Of a stretch of 55,857 nt of DNA, positions 9,402 to 18,412 are shown in pieces. Under the pieces are notes generated by a model that worked only from the letters and a program-made list of their open reading frames with translations, did no database searches and was not told the origin of the DNA. How positions within the stretch are numbered: position 1 is the first letter of the stretch; each line of letters opens with the position of its first letter. A program made the translations under genes and the position numbers. Origin of the DNA: Gammaproteobacteria bacterium (lineage in GTDB: Bacteria > Pseudomonadota > Gammaproteobacteria > Xanthomonadales > SZUA-36); assembly GCA_024277815.1 (NCBI GenBank), contig JAJRUM010000005.1, forward strand, positions 1-55,857, in the 5' to 3' direction.

Positions 9402-9459
9402 ATTACCTCAAGGGGCCAGCATGATTTACAATGGCCACCCCGGCAGCCATTCAAATCTC

Positions 9460-10479
9460 ATGATCGTACTTGGTATAGAAACTTCCTGTGATGAAACCGG
9501 TGTCGCGCTGTATGACAGCGATACCGGATTGCGTGCGCACACCTTATTCAGCCAGGTAGAAATCCATGCAGAATTTGGCGGTGTTGTACCTGAAATCGCC
9601 TCGCGCGACCATGTTCGCAAACTGTTGCCATTAATCAACCAGTGCCTCGCCGAAGCTGGCCTGGAACGTGCGGACATTGACGGCGTTGCCTATACGGCAG
9701 GCCCCGGCCTGATCGGTGCCTTGCTGGTGGGCACTGCCACCGGCCGCAGCATTGCCCTGGCGCTGGGCTGCCCGGCCATTGCAGTCAACCATATGGAAGG
9801 CCATTTGCTGGCACCGATGCTCGAGGGCAACCCACCTGAGTACCCGTTCGTTGCTTTGCTGGTTTCCGGCGGCCATACCATGCTGGTGGAGGTCCGCTCA
9901 CTTGGCACTTACCGCATCCTCGGCGAAACCCTGGATGACGCGGCCGGAGAGGCTTTCGATAAAACTGCCAAGCTGCTCGGGCTTGGCTACCCCGGCGGCC
10001 CGGCACTGGCAAAGCTGGCCGTTAAAGGCAATGCAGACAGGTTTCGGTTCCCGCGCCCGATGACCGATCGGCCCGGGCTCGATTTCAGTTTCAGTGGGCT
10101 GAAAACCCACACCCGCAACCTGTGGCTGAACGGTGATCAGCAAAACACCACCCGAGCCGACATTGCGGCGGGTTTTCAGCAGGCCGTGGTCGACACGCTG
10201 GCCATCAAGTGCCGGCGAGCCATGCAGCAAACACGAGCAAATCACCTGATCGTTGCCGGTGGTGTAGGTGCGAACCTTGCCTTACGGGAAGGTCTGCAGC
10301 AAAGCGGTAAGAAGCATGGCTGGCAAGTTTCTTACCCACGCCTCGAGTTCTGCACAGACAATGGTGCCATGATTGCCTTTGCCGGCTGCCAGCGACTGCT
10401 GGCCGGCCAATCTACCGATACCAACCTGCAGGCCTTCGCCCGCTGGCCAATCGACCAACTACCCACATTAGGAGCGTGA
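9460..10479 (+). CDS. tsaD: tRNA threonylcarbamoyladenosine synthase subunit TsaD
   Basis: TsaD transfers the threonylcarbamoyl group to A37 of ANN-decoding tRNAs, working with TsaB and TsaE. The start [19 protein letters not shown] is diagnostic. The metal-binding HMEGH, the ASKHA-fold [11 protein letters not shown] and the late [13 protein letters not shown] are all present. Starting at 9460 gives 339 residues, the family norm. ATG at 9421 is in frame and has a better ribosome-binding site (AAGGGG at 9410-9415), so a 13-residue N-terminal extension is possible. The enzyme that makes the intermediate, TsaC, is encoded at 29666. Confidence 0.97.
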   Translation: MIVLGIETSCDETGVALYDSDTGLRAHTLFSQVEIHAEFGGVVPEIASRDHVRKLLPLINQCLAEAGLERADIDGVAYTAGPGLIGALLVGTATGRSIALALGCPAIAVNHMEGHLLAPMLEGNPPEYPFVALLVSGGHTMLVEVRSLGTYRILGETLDDAAGEAFDKTAKLLGLGYPGGPALAKLAVKGNADRFRFPRPMTDRPGLDFSFSGLKTHTRNLWLNGDQQNTTRADIAAGFQQAVVDTLAIKCRRAMQQTRANHLIVAGGVGANLALREGLQQSGKKHGWQVSYPRLEFCTDNGAMIAFAGCQRLLAGQSTDTNLQAFARWPIDQLPTLGA

Positions 10480-10481
10480 CA

Positions 10482-10856
10482 ATGGATCTGGTATTTATTG
10501 AGGACCTACGCATCCAGACCGTCATCGGCGTGTTTGACTGGGAACGTGAGATCACCCAGACGGTCAGCCTGGATTTACAGATGGCATTTGCCATTGGCGC
10601 CGCTGCCGCCAGCGATGATATTGCCGACACGCTGGATTACAAGGCGGTTTCGAAACGCCTCATCCAGTTTGTAGAAGGCAGCGAGTTTCAGCTCGTCGAG
10701 GCTCTGGCTGAGCACTGCGCAACGATTGTGCTGGATGAGTTTCCGGTAAGCTGGGTACATCTGAAGCTGAGCAAACCGGGTGCAGTCCGTGGCTCCAGCG
10801 CTGTTGGCGTCATCATAGAGCGCGGCACCAGACAAGCAGGGTCGCCGCAGCAATGA
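10482..10856 (+). CDS. folB: Dihydroneopterin aldolase
   Basis: FolB converts dihydroneopterin to 6-hydroxymethyl-dihydropterin and glycolaldehyde in folate synthesis. The protein has the short T-fold (124 residues) with the typical start MDLVFIEDLRIQTVIGVFDWER, the substrate-anchoring Glu in VEALAEHCA, and the C-terminal strand with KLSKPGAVRGSSAVGV. AGGAG lies 7 nt before the ATG chosen here; an in-frame GTG 6 bp upstream is less well placed. It starts just after the tsaD stop, and its end overlaps folK by 4 bp. Confidence 0.96.
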   Translation: MDLVFIEDLRIQTVIGVFDWEREITQTVSLDLQMAFAIGAAAASDDIADTLDYKAVSKRLIQFVEGSEFQLVEALAEHCATIVLDEFPVSWVHLKLSKPGAVRGSSAVGVIIERGTRQAGSPQQ

Positions 10857-11329
10857 GTACTGCCTGGTTGGGGCTCGGATCCAACGTCAATGCAGAACAC
10901 AATATCAAGGTAGCGATTGGCGAGCTGGAGGAACGGTTTGCAAAAATCAGCTTATCTCCTGCTTACACCAGTACCGCTGTAGGCTTTGACGGCAATGATT
11001 TTATCAACCTGGTGGCACGGGTTGATACCGATATGAGCCCCCTGGAGTTACGCCAGTATTTGCGTGATCTGGAGGACCGTTATGGCCGCCAGCGAAACGT
11101 GCCGAAATTCTCTGACCGCTCACTGGATATCGATATCCTGCTTTATGATGATCTGGTGTTGTTGTCGCCGGTGCTGGAAATACCGCGCGCCGAGATCGTC
11201 CGGTTTGCACATGTCCTTAAACCATTGACTGATCTTGATCCGGAGCTTATCCACCCGCTAGAGCGACGCAGCATGGTCCAGATATGGCAGGCCTCCGGAT
11301 TAAGCGATGAAAACCTGAAGCGGCTCTGA
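10853..11329 (+). CDS. folK: HPPK, 6-hydroxymethyl-dihydropterin pyrophosphokinase
   Basis: FolK activates the FolB product by pyrophosphate transfer from ATP, the step before condensation with p-aminobenzoate. Motifs are WLGLGSNVNAEHNI at the N-terminus and the signature RNVPKFSDRSLDIDILLYDD, whose paired Asp residues bind magnesium. It closes with EIVRFAHVLKPLTDLDP. The length of 158 residues is standard. The ATGA overlap with folB implies coupled translation. Confidence 0.97.
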   Translation: MSTAWLGLGSNVNAEHNIKVAIGELEERFAKISLSPAYTSTAVGFDGNDFINLVARVDTDMSPLELRQYLRDLEDRYGRQRNVPKFSDRSLDIDILLYDDLVLLSPVLEIPRAEIVRFAHVLKPLTDLDPELIHPLERRSMVQIWQASGLSDENLKRL

Positions 11330-11336
11330 AAGTCGC

Positions 11337-12101
11337 TCAAACATTCAGGTTACGCCCACCGTCGACAGCCAGTACCTGGCCCGTCACATAGCCAGCATCG
11401 AGGCCAAGATAAGCGACTGCCATAGCGATATCCCGGGGTTCACCCGCACGGCCCAGGACTGTTTTGCTCAATATTTTCTGCCGGACCTCCTGCTGTGCTT
11501 CACTGCAGGCCTCATGCTCAGGCCACAGAATGGCACCAGGCGCTACTCCGTTGACGCGTACCCCGGGGCCAAGATCTTTGGCCAGCGCCAATGTCATCAT
11601 CTGTAAACCCGCCTTGGCCATGCAGTAGACCGCATGCCCGTGCATTGGCCGTGTCGCATGGATATCCAGCAGGTTAACCACGCTGCCGGCAGCACGGGTC
11701 AGCTCAGGCAACAGTGCCTGGGTCAGAAAATATGGCCCGCGCAAATTACTGTCCATCAGGTCGCCCCATTGCTGCCCGGTGGTTGTGCCCACCTCGGTTG
11801 GGAAAAAACGTGACGCATTATTGACCAGCAGATCCAGCGTCGCCGTGCGCTCTCTGAGATGGGCTGTAAGATGCTGGATTTCACTGTCGACGCCAAGATT
11901 AGCCTGAACAATGCTCGCACTATTGGCCCGTACCCCGTTCAATTTTTCAGCCAACGCCTCAACAGCAGCACTGCTGTTGTGGTAATGCAGGATTACATCG
12001 CAGCCACGTTGCTGCAGTGTCTCGGCAATGCACGCACCAATCCGGCGCGCGGCACCCGTCACCAATGCATACCTAACTCTGGACTTTGCTGTATCACTCA
12101 C
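11337..12101 (-). CDS. folM: Pteridine reductase, SDR family (FolM-like)
   Basis: This 254-residue short-chain dehydrogenase has the NADPH-binding TGAARRIGACIA, the structural NNASRFFPT segment typical of pteridine reductases, and the catalytic YCMAKAGLQMM (Tyr-x-x-x-Lys). The C-terminus VTGQVLAVDGG is standard for SDRs. FolM/PTR1-type enzymes reduce dihydromonapterin or dihydrofolate and biopterin. The position facing folB-folK fits pterin metabolism. Another pterin-linked SDR activity cannot be excluded. Its start is only 15 bp from the divergent methyltransferase gene. Confidence 0.85.
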   Translation of the reverse strand: MSDTAKSRVRYALVTGAARRIGACIAETLQQRGCDVILHYHNSSAAVEALAEKLNGVRANSASIVQANLGVDSEIQHLTAHLRERTATLDLLVNNASRFFPTEVGTTTGQQWGDLMDSNLRGPYFLTQALLPELTRAAGSVVNLLDIHATRPMHGHAVYCMAKAGLQMMTLALAKDLGPGVRVNGVAPGAILWPEHEACSEAQQEVRQKILSKTVLGRAGEPRDIAMAVAYLGLDAGYVTGQVLAVDGGRNLNV

Positions 12102-12116
12102 TGAAACTACCCGCCT

Positions 12117-13313
12117 ATGGTCACTGAGACTTCCAACGTCATCCTGCCCGAACCGCCCGCAGAGCTCAAGCGCATCAGTGAAAATCTGGTGGCTGCTATA
12201 CGTACAAAAATTGCTGCCAGCGGGCCCATTCCATTTTCAGAGTACATGGAGATGGCGCTGTACGAGCCCGGACTCGGTTATTACAGCGCCGGGTTGCAGA
12301 AGTTTGGCCCGGCGGGTGACTTTGTCACTGCACCCATGCTGGGTGATGTGTTTGCCCGTTGCCTGGCAAAGCAGATTGAACAGATCGCCAATGAACTCGG
12401 TCGCTATGAGATCGTTGAGGTTGGCGCTGGTAACGGCAATCTGGCAGCGGACCTGCTCAAGGCCCTGGCCGAATATCATGCCCCCCTGAATTACCGGATA
12501 CTGGAGCGCAGCGCCCACCTGCGGCAGGTGCAGCGCGAGACTCTCGAGCGTGAAGTTCCACAGTGGCTGGATAAGGTCAGCTGGATTGATGAGCCACCCG
12601 CAACAAGCTGGCAGGGGGTGTTCATTGCCAATGAAGTACTCGATGCCTTAACCGTGGAACGCTTCTGTTGCACCAGCGAAGGTATCAGGCAACTATGCGT
12701 AGCAGACGGGCCTGACGGCTTCACCTGGCAGCAAGCTGCCTGCCCGGAAAGCCTGCATCAAAAAATTGAGGCCACACTGTCCGGTCTGGATGGGACGCTG
12801 GCGGAGGGCTACCGATCTGAAGTGAACACCAGCCTGCCAGCGTGGCTACAGGCGGTTACAGGAAGTCTGCAAAAAGGGCTCGCATTGTTTATCGACTATG
12901 GCTACCCACGCCACGAATATTACTTGCCGCAGCGCCGCAACGGCACCCTGATCTGCCACTACCGCCACCGTGCACATGATGATCCGTTTATGTACCCGGG
13001 GTTAACTGACATTTCCACGTCTGTGGATTTTACTGCCCTTGCGGAGGCTGCCGACAGTTGTGGTCTTGAAGTTAACGGCTACACCAGCCAGACCATGTTT
13101 CTGCTGGGCTGCGGCCTTGAGGAGGTGATTAATGGTTTTCAGCTGTTACCTGAAAAAGACCGGATATCGAAAAATATCGAAGTACGAAAATTGACCTTGC
13201 CCGGCGAGATGGGTGAGCGTTTCCAGGTGATGGCTCTGGGCCGGGGCTTGCCAGAACACCTGAGTGAACAATTTCGGGGATTCACCCTCACGGACTTGCG
13301 TTACAGACTTTAG
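12117..13313 (+). CDS. Class I SAM-dependent methyltransferase, MidA/NDUFAF7 family
   Basis: The protein shows the MidA (DUF185) pattern: FSEYMEMALYEPGLGYY, GPAGDFVTAPMLGDVFARCLA, the SAM-binding IVEVGAGNGNLAADLLKAL, and VFIANEVLDALTVERF. Mitochondrial NDUFAF7 methylates an arginine of complex I subunit NDUFS2; bacterial targets are not well defined. The length of 398 residues is normal. It is divergent from the pteridine reductase gene, with 15 bp between starts, and convergent with cca. Confidence 0.9.
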   Translation: MVTETSNVILPEPPAELKRISENLVAAIRTKIAASGPIPFSEYMEMALYEPGLGYYSAGLQKFGPAGDFVTAPMLGDVFARCLAKQIEQIANELGRYEIVEVGAGNGNLAADLLKALAEYHAPLNYRILERSAHLRQVQRETLEREVPQWLDKVSWIDEPPATSWQGVFIANEVLDALTVERFCCTSEGIRQLCVADGPDGFTWQQAACPESLHQKIEATLSGLDGTLAEGYRSEVNTSLPAWLQAVTGSLQKGLALFIDYGYPRHEYYLPQRRNGTLICHYRHRAHDDPFMYPGLTDISTSVDFTALAEAADSCGLEVNGYTSQTMFLLGCGLEEVINGFQLLPEKDRISKNIEVRKLTLPGEMGERFQVMALGRGLPEHLSEQFRGFTLTDLRYRL

Positions 13314-13329
13314 CCGGGAACTATTCGCG

Positions 13330-14589
13330 CTAAGTGATTACGGCCAGCTTACTGATCGCCTGGATGCGTGCCTCCCGCAAGCGTTCACCGACTTCGGGTC
13401 CACTGATCCCCACAAGGTCGAGATTTCTTGCCTGTATCGCAGCCGCTACCCCAAAAGCATGAGTCAGATACCTGCGCTGTGGATACGGGCGGTCCTGCAA
13501 CCCTTCGCGGCCCCTGTAATCGGCCTCGCAGGCCAGCAGAAACTCCGCCAGCAAGTCCGGGTTGCGAAACACATCCAGCCTTTCCAGCAAGCGCATGACA
13601 GTTATGGGCCGGGCTTCAAGTATCCGGTGGCAATCAAGGTGCCGGGCACAGACTTTGCGGGCCAGATCATGTACCGCGCCCGGAACTCTGAAGCGCTTGC
13701 AAACCGCATCAACCAACGGCACACCTGCCGCCTCATGGCCCACATGCGAAGGTAGCTTGCTGTGATCTGTGATGCCCTTGCCAAGATCATGCAGCAGCAC
13801 GGCAAATACTACATCCGCCGAGCAGTTGCTCAACAGGGCAGCCTGATCCAGCGCCATCAGCAAGTGTATGCCGGTATCAATTTCCGGGTGGTATTTTTCC
13901 GGCTGGGGAACACCGAACAGAGCGTCAACTTCAGGCAACAATACCTGTAACGCACCACAGTCCCGCAACACGCTGATAAATACGGCAGGGCTTTTGGCCA
14001 GCATCGCCCGTTCAATTTCCCGCCATATGCGTTCAGCAGCCAGATGTTGTAGTTCTCCGGAGCGGGTGATCTCACGCATTAAATCCAGTGTTGATTCGTG
14101 TACCTGAAACCCCAGGTGGGCAAACCGCGCCGCAAATCGCGCCACCCGCAATACACGCAGCGGGTCCTCTACGAAGGCGTTTGAAACATGCCGCAAAACC
14201 TTTTTCTGTAAGTCGCGTTGCCCACCATAGGGGTCGACCAGTTCACCTTGCGAATCGCGGGCGATTGCGTTGATGGTCAGGTCACGGCGTTCAAGGTCCT
14301 GCTCCAGCGTAACGCCTGGATGGAAGTCCACATTGAACCCGTGATAGCCATGGCCCTGCTTTTTTTCAGTGCGGGCCAGCGCGTATTCTTCCCCGTCCCG
14401 GGGATGCAGAAAAACCGGAAACGAGGCGCCGACCTGCTTAAAACCAGACTTCAGCATAGCTTGTGGTGTGCTGCCGACAACCACCCAGTCATGCTCCGTG
14501 ACTTTCAGCCCCAGCAACTCATCGCGGACGGCACCGCCAACCAGGTAGGCCCTCGCATCGATTGGCAAAATGTCTGTAAATTCAGCCAT
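13330..14589 (-). CDS. cca: Multifunctional CCA tRNA nucleotidyltransferase
   Basis: This enzyme adds or repairs the 3'-CCA end of tRNAs. The start MAEFTDILPIDARAYLVGGA puts the class II signature LVGGAVRDELLGL near residue 16, followed by HDWVVVGSTPQ and the RRDLTINAIA motif. The C-terminal HD domain has VLLHDLGKG, giving the phosphohydrolase activity of the E. coli-type enzyme. The length is 419 residues. The frame is open upstream, but this ATG matches the family start and overlaps the preceding gene's stop by 8 bp. It is the last gene of slt-NDUFA9-like-cca. Confidence 0.97.
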   Translation of the reverse strand: MAEFTDILPIDARAYLVGGAVRDELLGLKVTEHDWVVVGSTPQAMLKSGFKQVGASFPVFLHPRDGEEYALARTEKKQGHGYHGFNVDFHPGVTLEQDLERRDLTINAIARDSQGELVDPYGGQRDLQKKVLRHVSNAFVEDPLRVLRVARFAARFAHLGFQVHESTLDLMREITRSGELQHLAAERIWREIERAMLAKSPAVFISVLRDCGALQVLLPEVDALFGVPQPEKYHPEIDTGIHLLMALDQAALLSNCSADVVFAVLLHDLGKGITDHSKLPSHVGHEAAGVPLVDAVCKRFRVPGAVHDLARKVCARHLDCHRILEARPITVMRLLERLDVFRNPDLLAEFLLACEADYRGREGLQDRPYPQRRYLTHAFGVAAAIQARNLDLVGISGPEVGERLREARIQAISKLAVIT

Positions 14590-15523
14590 TACGCCGGGGC
14601 TTGCTTCTGAGGGCCTGTAGTCGCCGCTGGTGGACTGAGCCCACAAGATAATCCGGAACCACCGTTTCAATACTGCGTGGAGCAATACCAAAATAGGCGA
14701 ACCCATTTGTCTCTGTGGTGCTTGCGATTTGCAATGAACGGTAGTTATCCATCGAGAAAGGTTTGCCTGGCACCAGCCCCATTAACACGGCCATGGCCGC
14801 CGATACCGGCGCGGGCAGGCCAAGTACATAGCGATTCAACCCCATACAGTTTGCTGTCCACTGCACCAGTTCTTTCAATGTGTAGCTCTGTGGCCCGGCC
14901 AGGGCAAAGCGCTTGCCCCAGGTCATTGGGTCATCCAGTGACGCGGCCATCGCCGTAGCCACATCGGCTGCATAGACGGGTTGTAAGCGGGCCTTCGGGC
15001 AGGTGAGTGGCATCACCCACAACAGTTGAAGCAACATCGCGAAACGATTAAAGAAGCCGTCACCCCGGCCAAAAATTACCGATGGCTGAAACACGGTAAC
15101 GTTCAGTGTCCCGGCTTTTCTCAATAACTGTTCAGCCTCGCCCTTGGTCTTCAGATATTGGCTGCGGCCTTCACCCGCACGTAAAGCACTGACATGCAAA
15201 ACACGTGCTACCCGCGCGGCTTTGCAGGCGTCAATCATGGTTTCCACCAGCCTCACGTGAACCTTGTGAAAACCCTGCCCAGCACCTGTCTCATTCAGGA
15301 TACCGACCATGCTTACCACGGCGTCAGCCCCGGCGAAGCATTTCGTCAACACGCCCGCATCATGCACATCAGACTGCACAACTTCAGTGCCGGGCAGCAG
15401 GCCAATATCACCATGGCGAACAGCGGCGCGGGTCAGAACCACGCAGTGGTGTCCGTCAGCGACCAGTGCACTCAACAGATAGCGGCCTAAAAACCCACCG
15501 GCACCCAACAGTACTATTCGCAT
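14582..15523 (-). CDS. NAD(P)-binding Rossmann protein, NDUFA9-like
   Basis: This extended SDR-type protein starts with MRIVLLGAGGFLGRYLLSAL, an NAD(P)-binding glycine motif, and later has VLHVSALRAGEGRSQYLKTKGEAE, a Tyr-x-x-x-Lys-like segment. Similarity is to the complex I NDUFA9 subunit family, which in free-living bacteria is not part of the core NADH dehydrogenase. The substrate is unknown. It lies 21 bp downstream of slt and overlaps cca by 8 bp, so it is cotranscribed with both. Confidence 0.85.
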   Translation of the reverse strand: MRIVLLGAGGFLGRYLLSALVADGHHCVVLTRAAVRHGDIGLLPGTEVVQSDVHDAGVLTKCFAGADAVVSMVGILNETGAGQGFHKVHVRLVETMIDACKAARVARVLHVSALRAGEGRSQYLKTKGEAEQLLRKAGTLNVTVFQPSVIFGRGDGFFNRFAMLLQLLWVMPLTCPKARLQPVYAADVATAMAASLDDPMTWGKRFALAGPQSYTLKELVQWTANCMGLNRYVLGLPAPVSAAMAVLMGLVPGKPFSMDNYRSLQIASTTETNGFAYFGIAPRSIETVVPDYLVGSVHQRRLQALRSKPRRNG

Positions 15524-15544
15524 ATCTGTTCCTCGGTTTCCTGG

Positions 15545-17572
15545 TCAGCCTTCCTTTATGGCCCGGTTCGAACACACCACTCCGGCGCTGCCTTTGAACG
15601 CTATATTACCGGAATCAATGTGTGGCATGCGGGAAGAAATCCGTTTTACGCTACCACCCATGCGCCAGTCATAAATCGTGGTAAATGCCAGCACCCTTGG
15701 AATGTAGTCACGGGTTTCAAAATAAGGCAATGTCTCTATCCAGATCGCCGCCTCTGACGCGGGCCGGTCTTTCAACCAGCGCTTAACCACGTTGGGCCCG
15801 GCATTGTATGCACCTGAGACCAGTACCGGATTGTGCCGGTACTCTTGCAATAAATCTCCCAGGTAAGCCATGCCAACAGGCAGATTCCCTTCCACGGTTT
15901 GCAAACTGCCACTGCCGGTCCAAGCAATGCCGTGTTTTTTCGCCACACGTTTACCGGTAGCCGGAGTGACCTGCATCAAGCCCAGTGCATTGGCTGGCGA
16001 ACGGGCATTCACGGCCATGGCGCTTTCAGTGCGGATGGTGCCGTAAACCCAGGCCGGATCCAGGTTATGTGCGCTGGCACCAAGCCGAATTTCGTCCTGC
16101 CACAACAATGGAAAGCGCCAGGCGTAAAACTGACGGTCACCGCTGTTACCCAGCGCAAAGATTGCCCGGTCATACCAGCCTTTACTCTGCGCCAGGGCTG
16201 CAGCAACTTTCAAATCCGGTGGCGGCAGGTCAGCGATCGCCAGCGACCATTCCTGTGAAGCCCAGCTATCCAGCCCGGCCTTCCTGAGTTCAAGCGCACG
16301 CCTGAAACCGCTTAAGCTGCCAATACGGGCCACTTCCTGACTGTCAACCGCCGGTTCCAGCGGGCAAATATTGTACGGCTCACCCAACTCATCAGCTGCC
16401 AGGAAACCATAGTAACTGGCCTGCCCGGCGAGGTTCTGCAGTGCCTCAGATGCTGCTGTTGAGGTTAAGCCGGCGGCAGGCCCTGCCCGCAACTCTGCCT
16501 GTGCCAGCCAATAACGCCAACGATCTTTATTGCGGGTTTCATCCGGCATTTGCCCGATCACAGACACCAGGCCGGGCCAGTCGCCGACGCTCAGCAGGAA
16601 GCGTGACCACCATTCCAGCAGCTGTGAATCACGGTAGGCAACCGGCACACGCTGCATGTTTGCCACGGTATCCTTGTCCAGTGCAACCGCAGAACGCAGC
16701 GCAATATCCCTTAACAGTACCGACCTGTCCAGCCCGGTCCAGCCGAAATGGCTATCGAGCAGTTGAAATTTTTTCGGCGCCGCGGCTGCATCCCTGAGCG
16801 CCAGGCGGCGCAACGAGGTGGCTGCGATCATGCGGGTGGTTTCATTGTCCGGCAGGCGACGCATATGCTCGAGTGCCGCATACCCGCTGCGACTCTGTCG
16901 CTGCCACTCCTCCAGCCAGCGACGCTCATGGGCAGGCAAATACCTTGCCAGGTAAATGCTCAAGCGAGGATTGCCGGCCTCAAAAGCCAGCCTGATTCTT
17001 TCCCAGGCGAGGCGCACAGTGACACCATTTTTCTTGACCAGCCAGGCGAAAACCGGATCACATTCCTTCGGCTGCGATTGGCCCACTGTCCACAGATTTT
17101 GTGCTTCAGAAAGCAAACCACTATCACGCTGCAGGATAATCTGCGCCTGAGCGCGCTGGCAACGCAAGACCGTTCCGGTAACGCCTTCTGAATATTTAAG
17201 CAACTCCGCCCAACGGCCCCTTTTTGCCACCGATTTCAACCACGCACGCCGTAACCCGGTTGTGAATGCCCAGCCTTCATGGTCATCAAGAAATGTCGCT
17301 ATTTCATCTGCCGCCACAGAACTGCGTCGATGCCGAAAGTCTTCATATTGCAGATAAGGATAGAGTTCATAGGCTCTGAGGCTTTGCCTGATCCGGTTGA
17401 ATGTATTGTGGTCACCGTGACGGGCGGCATCCCAAGCCAGCTTGAATCGTTCGATCTCTGGAGCGACAACACTATTTGCTGCAGCTGGGCGGGTGCAAAC
17501 TGAGCAGCATAAGACAAGCAAAATGATAAGCTGCCTGCCGGGAAAGGTGATTTTTTCAGAGGCATGCTTCAT
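15545..17572 (-). CDS. slt: Soluble lytic murein transglycosylase (Slt family)
   Basis: This periplasmic enzyme cleaves glycan strands of peptidoglycan to give 1,6-anhydro ends. Starting at MKHASEKITF gives a signal peptide with the hydrophobic core LIILLVLCCSVC and 675 residues in total. A long helical superhelix fills the middle. The catalytic domain near the C-terminus has GTIRTESAMAVNARSPANAL, where Glu is the general acid, then GLMQVTPATG and the late GAYNAGPNVVKRWL. An upstream in-frame ATG at 17611 would bury the signal peptide and is less likely. First gene of the operon with the NDUFA9-like protein and cca. Confidence 0.95.
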   Translation of the reverse strand: MKHASEKITFPGRQLIILLVLCCSVCTRPAAANSVVAPEIERFKLAWDAARHGDHNTFNRIRQSLRAYELYPYLQYEDFRHRRSSVAADEIATFLDDHEGWAFTTGLRRAWLKSVAKRGRWAELLKYSEGVTGTVLRCQRAQAQIILQRDSGLLSEAQNLWTVGQSQPKECDPVFAWLVKKNGVTVRLAWERIRLAFEAGNPRLSIYLARYLPAHERRWLEEWQRQSRSGYAALEHMRRLPDNETTRMIAATSLRRLALRDAAAAPKKFQLLDSHFGWTGLDRSVLLRDIALRSAVALDKDTVANMQRVPVAYRDSQLLEWWSRFLLSVGDWPGLVSVIGQMPDETRNKDRWRYWLAQAELRAGPAAGLTSTAASEALQNLAGQASYYGFLAADELGEPYNICPLEPAVDSQEVARIGSLSGFRRALELRKAGLDSWASQEWSLAIADLPPPDLKVAAALAQSKGWYDRAIFALGNSGDRQFYAWRFPLLWQDEIRLGASAHNLDPAWVYGTIRTESAMAVNARSPANALGLMQVTPATGKRVAKKHGIAWTGSGSLQTVEGNLPVGMAYLGDLLQEYRHNPVLVSGAYNAGPNVVKRWLKDRPASEAAIWIETLPYFETRDYIPRVLAFTTIYDWRMGGSVKRISSRMPHIDSGNIAFKGSAGVVCSNRAIKEG

Positions 17573-17632
17573 GGGTAGAACCAATCTATGCAAATGTGAA
17601 CAGCTCGGCAAGCCGCTTGGGCAATTAATTTT

Positions 17633-18412
17633 ATGATCTGGCTGGAATTTGCGCTGACTGGAGTTTTTGCCGGCTTCCTGGCTGGCTATCTCGGGATTGG
17701 CGGCGGCCTGGTTCTGGTGCCCGCTTTAAGTTGGATCTTCAGCAGGGACCCGGCCACCGCACCCGTGGCAGTACAAATGGCCGTGGCGACCTCGCTGGCA
17801 ACGATGTTGTTTTCCTCACTCAGTTCAGTGCTTGCGCACCAACGCCGGGGTGCCATCGAATGGCCACTGGTCAGGTTGCTGCTGCCAGGGCTGCTGGTGG
17901 GTGCACTGATTGGCACCGTTATCGCGGATCGTATCAGCAGTGCCACACTTGGCACCGTCTTCGGCGTCTTTGCTTTACTCATCGGCCTGCAGTTGCTGCG
18001 TGGTTCAACCCGGACCGGAAACCGGCCCCTGCCTGGCAGGTTTTCGTCGGGCATTGTCGGACTGGCCATCGGTTCGATATCCAGCCTGCTGGGTATCGGC
18101 GGCGGAAGCATGACCGTGCCATGGTTCTTATGGCACGGACAGCAAACCCGGATCGCGATCGCAACGGCGGCAGCCTGCGGTTACCCGATTGCCGTGGCGG
18201 GCACGCTGGGGTTTATGTTACTCGGGGATAGAATTTCCGGGTCAGCCATGCTCGGCTATGTAAACTTGCAGGCATTGGCGGGCGTTGCCTTATTCAGTGT
18301 GCTCGGGGCGCCGCTGGGTGTCGCTGCCGTCCACCACAGCAAGCCGCTGCTGGCGAAGCGTGTTTTCGCTGTGTTTCTGCTGCTGGTTGCATTGAAAATG
18401 CTCTGGCGCTAA
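17633..18412 (+). CDS. TauE/SafE-family anion permease
   Basis: The 259-residue membrane protein has about eight hydrophobic segments and two family repeats, each with a glycine-rich loop: GFLAGYLGIGGGLVLVPAL near residue 20 and SISSLLGIGGGSMTVPWFL near residue 150. TauE/SafE proteins export sulfite, sulfoacetate or related organic anions across the inner membrane. Nothing nearby fixes the substrate. Its stop codon is directly followed by the stop of the convergent ntrY gene, with no base between. Confidence 0.9.
   Translation: MIWLEFALTGVFAGFLAGYLGIGGGLVLVPALSWIFSRDPATAPVAVQMAVATSLATMLFSSLSSVLAHQRRGAIEWPLVRLLLPGLLVGALIGTVIADRISSATLGTVFGVFALLIGLQLLRGSTRTGNRPLPGRFSSGIVGLAIGSISSLLGIGGGSMTVPWFLWHGQQTRIAIATAAACGYPIAVAGTLGFMLLGDRISGSAMLGYVNLQALAGVALFSVLGAPLGVAAVHHSKPLLAKRVFAVFLLLVALKMLWR

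Noticed and set aside
9286-9459. Longer tsaD start at 9286
   Set aside because: It would overlap the divergent gamma-glutamyltransferase homologue and add 58 residues not found in TsaD proteins.
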